Part shown: positions 57,586-64,000 of the stretch, piece by piece | How the letters are laid out: every line of letters starts with the position of its first letter | How positions within the stretch are numbered: the stretch's first letter is position 1 | DNA from: Punica granatum | Lineage: Eukaryota > Streptophyta > Magnoliopsida > Myrtales > Lythraceae | Direction: 5' to 3' | Assembly: GCF_007655135.1 (NCBI RefSeq) | Contig: NC_045131.1 | Coordinates: forward strand, 6,758,001-6,822,000 | Length of the DNA: 64,000 nucleotides | The notes under the pieces: model-generated | Seen by the model: only the letters and a program-made list of their open reading frames with translations | Told to the model about the DNA's origin: nothing | Database searches by the model: none | Position numbers and translations under genes: made by a program

Positions 57586-59951
57586 CAGTGGAAAGAGAAA
57601 CAGGCATGAAGCTGAAATGTGTCAGAGCTGATAATGGTGGTGAGTATAGGGGTCCTTTCGAGAACTATTGCAGGACTCACGATATCAAACTTGAGAAGAC
57701 GGTACCGAAGACACCACAGCAGAACGGGCTTGCAGAGAGAATGAACCGCACAATTGTTGAGAGAGTTCGTTGTATGCTTTCTCAAGCGAAACTGTCTAAG
57801 CCTTTCTGGGGCGAGGCAATGAGGTCAGCGGTTGATCTTATTAATCTTACACCGTCAGTTGCACTTGATGGAGATGTACCCCAGCAGGTGTGGACCGGCA
57901 AGAAAGTATCATACAAGCATCTCAGAGTATTCGGGTGCAGGGCATCTGTTCACATTCCTCGAGATGAAAGATCAAAACTTGATGCCAAGGCAAAACAGTG
58001 CATCTTCTTGGGTTATGCACATGAAGAGTTCGGGTACAGGCTTTGGGACCCTGATAGCAAGAAGATCATCAGGAGCAGGGATGTTGTCTTCTTTGAGGAC
58101 CATACAATCGAGGATTTGCAAAAGTTAGAGAAGGCCAGTGTAGGCAATCCTCACGAGATCTCTATTCCTGTACCGGTTGATGTAGAGCATCCAGTGGAAG
58201 AGGTACCTGGTGAGTATGAAGAAACCACGACTGGAGGTGAGATTCCTCAGGTAGATGATGGTGTGACTACGGATGATACAGGCTCGCGGTTACAGTTAGG
58301 GCCTGCAGATCTACCTAGACAATCTGATAGAATAAGACGACCATCTACAAGATATCCGCCTCATGAGTATGTGCTACTGACTGACGGGGGAGAACCTGAG
58401 TGCTTTGATGAAGCTGTGGCACATGAGCACAAGGAGCACTGGTTGAAGGCGATGAATGAGGAGATGAACTCCTTGTCTGAAAATCACACGTATGACCTAG
58501 TGAAGCTACCGCAACGTAAGAGAGCATTGAAGAACAAATGGGTCTACAGGTTGAAGACAGAGAACTCGCGACCTCGATACAAAGCTCGGCTGGTAGTGAA
58601 AGGTTTCAACCAGAAGAAAGGAGTTGACTTCGAGGAGATCTTCTCGCCCGTTGTCAAGATGTCATCAATCCGAGTTGTTCTCGCACTGGCAGCTAGTCTG
58701 AACTTGGAGATCGAGCAGCTCGATGTAAAAACAGCTTTCCTACATGGTGACTTGGAGGAAGAAATATATATGGAGCAGCCTGAAGGATTCCGAGTTAAAG
58801 GTAAGGAGCATTTGGTGTGCAGGCTGAGGAAGAGCTTGTATGGGCTTAAGCAAGCACCTCGGCAGTGGTATAAAAAGTTTGACTCTTTCATGTTGAGCCA
58901 TGGCTACACACGGACAACTTCAGATCATTGTGTGTTCGTGAAACAATTCTCGAATGGTGATTTTATCATTTTACTGTTATATGTGGATGATATGCTACTT
59001 GTTGGTCATGATATGAGCAAGATTACAGAGTTGAAGAAGGAGCTCAACAAGTCCTTTGCCATGAAGGATTTGGGACCGGCAAAGCAGATCCTTGGGATGC
59101 ATATTTCTCGTGACAGATCAAGTGGAAAACTTTGGCTTTCTCAAGAGAAGTACATCGAGAAGATTTTGGATCGGTTCAACATGGGTAATGCTAAACCAGT
59201 TTCATCACCACTTGCTTCTCATTTCAAACTTAGCTCGAAGCAATGTCCTACAAGTGAGAAGGAGAAAGAAGAGATGAAGAAAGTTCCTTACTCATCAGCT
59301 GTAGGAAGTTTGATGTATGCCATGGTCTGTACAAGACCAGATATCGCTCATTCTGTTGGTGTGGTTAGTCGTTTTCTCTCCAATCCGGGGAAAGAGCATT
59401 GGAATGCAGTTAAGTGGATTCTGAGGTATCTCAGAGGAACATCCAAGGTGTGTTTACACTTTGGCACTGGTAAGCCGGAGTTAGTGGGCTATACGGATGC
59501 GGATATGGCAGGAGATATTGATTCCCGGAAATCCACTTCGGGATACTTGATGACTTTTGCAGGGGGAGCTATCTCATGGCAGTCAAGGCTTCAAAAGTGC
59601 ATCGCTTTGTCTACAACGGAAGCCGAATACATTGCGGTGACCGAAGGTTGCAAGGAGATGTTATGGTTGCAAAAGTTTTTGCAGGAGTTGAGCTTGAAGC
59701 AAGAAAGGTATGTTCTACACTGTGATAGTCAAAGCGCAATTCATCTTTGCAAGAATCCCACTTTCCATTCGAGGTCGAAGCATATCGATATCAAGTTTCA
59801 TTGGATTAGAGATGTGTTGGAGTCTAAGCTGGTGAAGCTAGACAAAGTACACACTGATGAGAATGGAGCTGATATGATGACAAAACCTCTCGCTAGGGAG
59901 AAACTTCATGTTTGCCGAAGTATAGCCGGTATGCTTGAAGCCTCCAAATAG
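57564..59951 (+). CDS. Copia integrase C-terminal part - reverse transcriptase - RNase H
   Basis: This frame is open from 57564, after a TGA at 57561, to the TAG at 59951. It carries the second Asp and the Glu of the integrase DDE triad (RADNGGEYRG; PQQNGLAERMNRT), then the reverse transcriptase (DVKTAFLHGDLEEEIYMEQP; catalytic YVDD at 58980-58991). RNase H follows (YTDADMAGDIDSRKSTSGY, LSTTEAEYIA, DSQSAI). No start codon of its own is obvious, so it would need frameshifting or the unshifted parent frame to be translated. The overlap with the upstream frame is only 22 nt. Confidence 0.92.
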   Translation, partial: DFKNFHVAVERETGMKLKCVRADNGGEYRGPFENYCRTHDIKLEKTVPKTPQQNGLAERMNRTIVERVRCMLSQAKLSKPFWGEAMRSAVDLINLTPSVALDGDVPQQVWTGKKVSYKHLRVFGCRASVHIPRDERSKLDAKAKQCIFLGYAHEEFGYRLWDPDSKKIIRSRDVVFFEDHTIEDLQKLEKASVGNPHEISIPVPVDVEHPVEEVPGEYEETTTGGEIPQVDDGVTTDDTGSRLQLGPADLPRQSDRIRRPSTRYPPHEYVLLTDGGEPECFDEAVAHEHKEHWLKAMNEEMNSLSENHTYDLVKLPQRKRALKNKWVYRLKTENSRPRYKARLVVKGFNQKKGVDFEEIFSPVVKMSSIRVVLALAASLNLEIEQLDVKTAFLHGDLEEEIYMEQPEGFRVKGKEHLVCRLRKSLYGLKQAPRQWYKKFDSFMLSHGYTRTTSDHCVFVKQFSNGDFIILLLYVDDMLLVGHDMSKITELKKELNKSFAMKDLGPAKQILGMHISRDRSSGKLWLSQEKYIEKILDRFNMGNAKPVSSPLASHFKLSSKQCPTSEKEKEEMKKVPYSSAVGSLMYAMVCTRPDIAHSVGVVSRFLSNPGKEHWNAVKWILRYLRGTSKVCLHFGTGKPELVGYTDADMAGDIDSRKSTSGYLMTFAGGAISWQSRLQKCIALSTTEAEYIAVTEGCKEMLWLQKFLQELSLKQERYVLHCDSQSAIHLCKNPTFHSRSKHIDIKFHWIRDVLESKLVKLDKVHTDENGADMMTKPLAREKLHVCRSIAGMLEASK

Positions 59952-59953
59952 TC

Positions 59954-59964
59954 GGGAGGGGGAG
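59954..59964 (+). promoter_or_regulatory. Copia polypurine tract
   Basis: GGGAGGGGGAG just before the 3' LTR, the plus-strand primer site. Confidence 0.9.
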
Positions 59965-59966
59965 TT

Positions 59967-60663
59967 TGTTGGGTATCCCTCCAATTTGGAGGAAGTTGGG
60001 CTCAAATTGTATTGGGCTTTTATCGGGCCTTAATAAGCCCAAGAACCCATTTTATTAGGGTTTTTGTTTCAGCAAATCAGCTGAGGTATAAATAGCAGCA
60101 GAACAGCTGCAGATTAGTGTAGACAGCAGCGGCAGAAGAGCTGCAAGCAGCAAAACAGCACAAAGAACAAAGGAAGAGCAGAGCCGAATTCTGCTCAACA
60201 GGGGCAGCGCGCAGCTGGAGATCAAACCTCGATCGGGACATCAAACGAACTCCGATTGGGACGAAATTTTGACAGCAGCTTCACAACACGTGGGGCTAAC
60301 TTCTGAACGGTCAGAATTTCTATTCGAGCTCTGTAGGTGCTGTTTCAGCTGATTTTGTGAACCACCCGGTGTGGGTGACGAATTTAGTATTTGGGTGATC
60401 CAAGAGAGTGTTTCTCTTGAGTTTGGTGATCCAAGGGTTTACCCTTGATGAAAGACATTGTATAACCTTCATAGTGGATCGTTGATTCGGAGTTGGTCCC
60501 GTGGTTTTTCCCCACATTGGGGTTTTCCACGTAAAATTCTTGGTGTTGTTTTACTTTACTGCTTGTTGGTTGATTTGATTAGTTCCTATCTCGATTACAC
60601 TAGAAGGGGAGGAAGATTAATCGCTGCGTTATTGTTTGGTTGAGTACATCCCTAACCCCAACA
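59967..60663 (+). repeat. Copia 3' LTR
   Basis: 697 bp, same length and ends as the 5' LTR, with two substitutions between them. It is followed by the target duplication GGAAC at 60664-60668. Confidence 0.97.
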
Positions 60664-60668
60664 GGAAC

Positions 60669-60824
60669 CTCCCTCATGACGGCCAGCAGCTGTTCCCTTG
60701 AGGTCAGCGGGGTCCACATCAGGTTCCTTGTGACTCGATCATCACTGGCCCAGGAGAAGAAGTCGTCGGCATCACTCAGTTCAAACCGACGTACAGTGAT
60801 CCTTGCGGGGTCAATTGTCTCCAT
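60669..60824 (-). pseudogene. GNAT acetyltransferase copy 3, 5' part
   Basis: It starts METIDPARITVRRFELSDAD at 60824 and runs to the copia insertion point after the MREVP codons. It carries no stop or frame shift of its own. It continues at 55231 on the far side of the element. The sequence upstream of the ATG (AAAATGTTTGGCTA) matches the promoters of copies 1 and 2. Confidence 0.92.
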
Positions 60825-62438
60825 CGGAGTTGGGAATAGAGTTATTTTCACTGACGAAAATGTTTGGCTAGTTGGGAAGAAAACCTTCCATATCAAGGAA
60901 CATGAGATGAACATCTTCCTCATATAATTGTTTTGGCACTTTTCCTGAGTGAAATCTGCTTTTCTGCATGCAAGAAAAGCAAAAACAACAGGGAAAAGTT
61001 TGTAGCAACACAAAACCAATGCCATTACGAACAGCGTGAATCATACAGACCTGCCACGCTAAAGGCGGGAGGGTTCTCCTCGTGTGCCAATTTGGGTATA
61101 AATTATCTTAATATAAGCATGAAAAACGAAGAGCTGCCACACTTTTGCTTGCAAGGAGGCCCGAATTTGATCTACTGTCAGGTGAGATCATAGCGCAAGT
61201 TTCGCAACAATGCAGCCGAAGCAACCCTCAAGCTACTTCCCATGTGATCAATAGCATAGACATATACAGGCTCGTTTCCCATGCGATCTTCTGGCCTGTC
61301 TTGATACTCCACATTTCCTACGGACCTATTCTGATGCTCTGCATGAAGACAGCAACTCACATGGAAGGCCATGACAGGCATGCCAACCTGTTGGAGCCCA
61401 TAAGGAAGAAGAGGGCTAAAGCATCCGTTAAGGTTTTGCAAAAGGGCTCCTGCCTGCGTACAAATAGTTATAGGGAAGTTACGGGTTGAACGGGATAGGA
61501 AAGACCAAGAAAAAATGGTTGATTTTTCGTTCTCACACGCATAGGGTTGGATCAGGTGCTCGTGAGCACATTATGTGGTGGGAGTAGTAGTAATTACATG
61601 AGCTGAGTCCACGATTTATTCTTAATATTAATGTGTAACAAGAACAGGCCGCGTATATATTACTAGTAGATCAGATTGCGAATAGAACGCAAAGTATGGG
61701 CCGGCTCGGATGCAAATTAAACCGGCATGAGTTCCTTTCCAACCAGAAGCAGGCGCGGTTTCCATTTCAGGCGACTAGCTGTCTCAACAGAAGAGAGTAA
61801 CTGTCGAAGAAGACAAAAAAGGAAATAGAGTTCCTGACTCTAAAAACACCATGGCGTGCACGAGAGGGCAGAGGAAGAGAAAAGAGAGTCCAATGGCGAC
61901 TGCTGCCGACGAAGAAGCATAGTACAGCAGACAGAACCTCCTCTGCAGTCGATTTCAAGCCGACTCGATATGAATTCTTTCCGTATTAAACATATATTTC
62001 CACGAAATGTTCTCCACCAAGAAAGTTTGACAGTCAAGACAGAGCCCTTTGATCTGCCAACAAAGCTCCAACTTTACCTTCTTCTTCCTTTTTTGCTGGG
62101 TAAACATCTAATCATATCAATAAAAAATTTGGGCATTGTCACAAGGGTAACCTCAAACATACATAGGGAGGTAAGATTTAACTTAATACCTAATTGACAT
62201 AGGTTGTGAGCATGAGGGTTAAATAACTGAGGAACTCATGTACAACGCAAATATGAGAATAAGAAAGTAGCTGTCTAATGTCTATTACGAGGTTCTTAAT
62301 AACCTAAGGAACATTGCGGGAATTCAAAATAGCATTAATAAGAACTAAATCATCACTTTCAATCCAACCAAACTTGGCCCATTTTTATATGGCTGTAGAG
62401 ATAACTAAAGGGTCATTTTCTCAATATAAAAAGGGGAA
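60825..62438. other. Intergenic DNA
   Basis: 60825-60960 is the promoter side of GNAT copy 3. 61150-61450 shares words with 52690-52970 (CCATGCGATCT, TGCATGAAG) and may be a remnant exon, best read on the minus strand. The rest shows no gene. Confidence 0.4.

Positions 62439-62493
<55 letters not shown>
62439..62493 (+). repeat. Poly-G tract of about 55 bases
   Basis: An uninterrupted run of G about 260 bp upstream of the second OAS-TL start codon. Such a run can form G-quadruplexes and is hard to sequence, so its true length is doubtful. The open glycine frame across it is an artefact. Confidence 0.9.
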
Positions 62494-62494
<1 letters not shown>

Positions 62495-62749
62495 GGAGAA
62501 AGCTTCTTTTGTCCCTGTCCCTCCATTTTTTAAGTGCCCCACCGTTTCTTGATTTCTGCTCAATTGGGTTTTGACTTCTACTGCAGATTGAGGCAATTGA
62601 GCTGTCTGCTGTTGCCGGGTACTTGAGATTCTCTCCCTCTTGCTATTCTTTCATGCTTGATTTGCTCTGTTCATGAGAGCTTTGGGATTTCTTGAATTAG
62701 CTGAGCTGAGCTGCTGAGATTCCTTGTTGGGTTTTAGATCATATCCAAG

Positions 62750-64000
62750 ATGGAGGGCAAGTTTGCAATCAAGAAGGATGTAACTGAGGTAAAGCTCTCT
62801 GCTTGAAAGCTTTGTCTTCTCGTATGTTGCCCGAGTTTTGAGTTTTGCTTATAGAATCAGAGTCCCATGTGTTATCTGCCTGTCTGTGCAGTTGATTGGT
62901 AACACTCCGATGGTATACCTGAACCATGTAGTGGATGGCTGCGTGGCCCAAATTGCTGCAAAGCTGGAATCGATGGAGCCGTGCTCTAGCGTGAAAGACA
63001 GGCATTGATTTAGTAGCTTTCGTCCCATTGATAGTATGTAACTATATATAGGTATATTTTTCTGAGACAAACTTTTCTTCACGGCGCAGGATTGCACATA
63101 GTATGATCATGGACGCAGAGGAGAAAGGGCTGATTACGCCCGGAAAGGTTGACCCCTACGACCTTTCAGTCGATTAGTTAGGCTCCATTTTGTCTGGTGA
63201 AGAGGAATCTTTACAGTATTCCGTTTACTCTTATGGAAAAAAAAAAAGGGCAATAGAGCCGGGAAAACAGAGAACCTGGAAAGTCTTCCTTTCCAATTTC
63301 TGGTCCATAGACCATCTACTTCATCTTCTGAACAACGAGCATGGTATCTCGGAAATTTTTGTAATACTTTTTCTCGAGTTTAATCCTGCAAAGATGGATT
63401 TAGTGCTCATCAAGCTGACTGCAGGTCAGCTATGGAGCAGGCTCGGTGATTTCTCTGTCTGAGGGTACTGATCTCTCTATTTATTGATGTCCGCACTTTT
63501 GGTTGTTAACAGACGGTCCTTGTGGAGCCTACAAGCGGAAACACAGGCATAGGATTAGCATTTATTGCGGCAGTTAAAGGCTACAGACTTATCCTCACAA
63601 TGCCCGCTTCAATGAGCATCGAGAGAAGAATTGTGCTTCGGGCTTTCGGGGCTGAGCTGCATATCACTGACCCCGCCAAGGGATTTAAGGGGGTCCTCGA
63701 CAAGGCCGACGAGGTAGTGAGAAGCACACCAAACAGTTATATGCTCGCTCAGTTTGCAAATCCTGCCAACCCAAAGGTTTGTCTCCTGCTTTTTTGATAA
63801 TATTGGTCATGGCTTCAAACAGTTCTGACAGCACTTCTGTCCACGAGCTCTTAGATCAGTTAGAAGCAATTTTTCTGATTCCAACTGCACAATTCACAAA
63901 TCAAGGGCTTGATAAAACTGGTGTGCTCATAATTCTTGCAGATTCACTATGAAACCACGGGACCAGAAATATGGAGGGACTCAGAAGGGAAAGTTGATGC
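62750..64000 (+). CDS. CYSD2: O-acetylserine(thiol)lyase, CYSD-type, second copy (partial)
   Basis: Five exons are visible: 62750-62788, 62892-63001, 63090-63147, 63513-63776 and 63942 to the window edge. Exons 2-4 are identical in length (110, 58, 264 bp) to those of the copy at 46533. The protein starts [19 protein letters not shown], has the PLP lysine in SSVKDRIAHSM, the TSGNTG loop and MPASMS, and is cut off after [10 protein letters not shown]. The second intron begins GC rather than GT at 63002. No lesion is seen in the visible part. The start [15 protein letters not shown] and SSVKDRIA closely recall the Arabidopsis CYSD/DES1 clade. As a partial gene, its integrity beyond 64000 is unknown. 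Confidence 0.92.

Larger units (their letters stand above)
55232..60663 (+). mobile_element. Full-length Ty1/copia retrotransposon (TNT1/Tork-like)
   Basis: 5,432 bp: LTR 55232-55928, primer-binding site 55931-55942, gag-pol 55984-59951, polypurine tract 59954-59964 and LTR 59967-60663. It is flanked by the 5-bp duplication GGAAC. Domain order gag, protease, integrase, reverse transcriptase, RNase H is that of Ty1/copia. The element is inserted in the orientation opposite to the GNAT gene it interrupts. The coding region is complete in content but has one frame break at about 57564-57585, so this copy should not be autonomous. Confidence 0.97.

Noticed and set aside
62314..62574. Open frame encoding a poly-glycine protein
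   Set aside because: Produced by the poly-G homopolymer; no similarity on either side.

Overview
The window is nuclear DNA of a flowering plant, most likely a eudicot. It has spliced genes with GT-AG introns, AT-rich intergenic DNA, MITEs, CACTA-like and Mutator-like elements, and a complete Ty1/copia retrotransposon that primes from initiator tRNA-Met. Species cannot be fixed from the sequence. All gene models were built by hand from splice sites, reading phase and family resemblance; Arabidopsis comparisons are from memory.

Layout. (1) 0.7-2.9 kb: a small tail-anchored syntaxin/t-SNARE-like gene (+). (2) 2.9-14.5 kb: gene-poor repeat DNA with a CACTA-like element (3-bp duplication ATG), a Mutator-like foldback element (9-bp duplication GATAAAGAA), several MITEs and two diverged direct-repeat pairs. 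(3) 14.9-17.7 kb: a plant WNK kinase (+). (4) 18-22.8 kb: intergenic, with a tRNA-derived repeat. (5) 22.8-28.9 kb: a tandem duplication of a FLAP1/DUF1517 chloroplast gene (-); the 28.9-kb copy is intact and the 25.6-kb copy is a pseudogene. (6) 30.7-32.1 kb: ribosomal protein eS24 (+) with a typical ribosomal-protein promoter. (7) 33.4-34.0 kb: chloroplast rubredoxin RBD1 (+). (8) 34.9-43.0 kb: the 22-exon cytoplasmic exoribonuclease XRN4 (-). (9) 43.6 kb: a U6 snRNA pseudogene. (10) 46.5-64 kb: a duplicated cluster in which O-acetylserine(thiol)lyase genes (+) alternate with GNAT acetyltransferase genes (-). It holds one intact OAS-TL, one intact GNAT, an OAS-TL exon fragment, a frameshifted GNAT, a GNAT split by a young copia element, and a second OAS-TL that runs off the right edge.

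Together: WNK, RPS24 and the CYSD/DES1-type OAS-TL are neighbours in Arabidopsis (At3g04910-04940 and At5g28020-28080), while XRN4, RBD1 and FLAP1 are neighbours at At1g54490-54520. Here both sets are interleaved on one segment, which suggests an ancestral arrangement later split in Arabidopsis. FLAP1 and RBD1 both act in thylakoid/photosystem II biology, and OAS-TL makes cysteine. The GNAT role is unknown, but its repeated co-duplication with OAS-TL is the most interesting feature. I found no clearly unprecedented system; the best leads are the OAS-TL/GNAT array, the very recent copia disruption of an otherwise open GNAT gene, and the foldback element.
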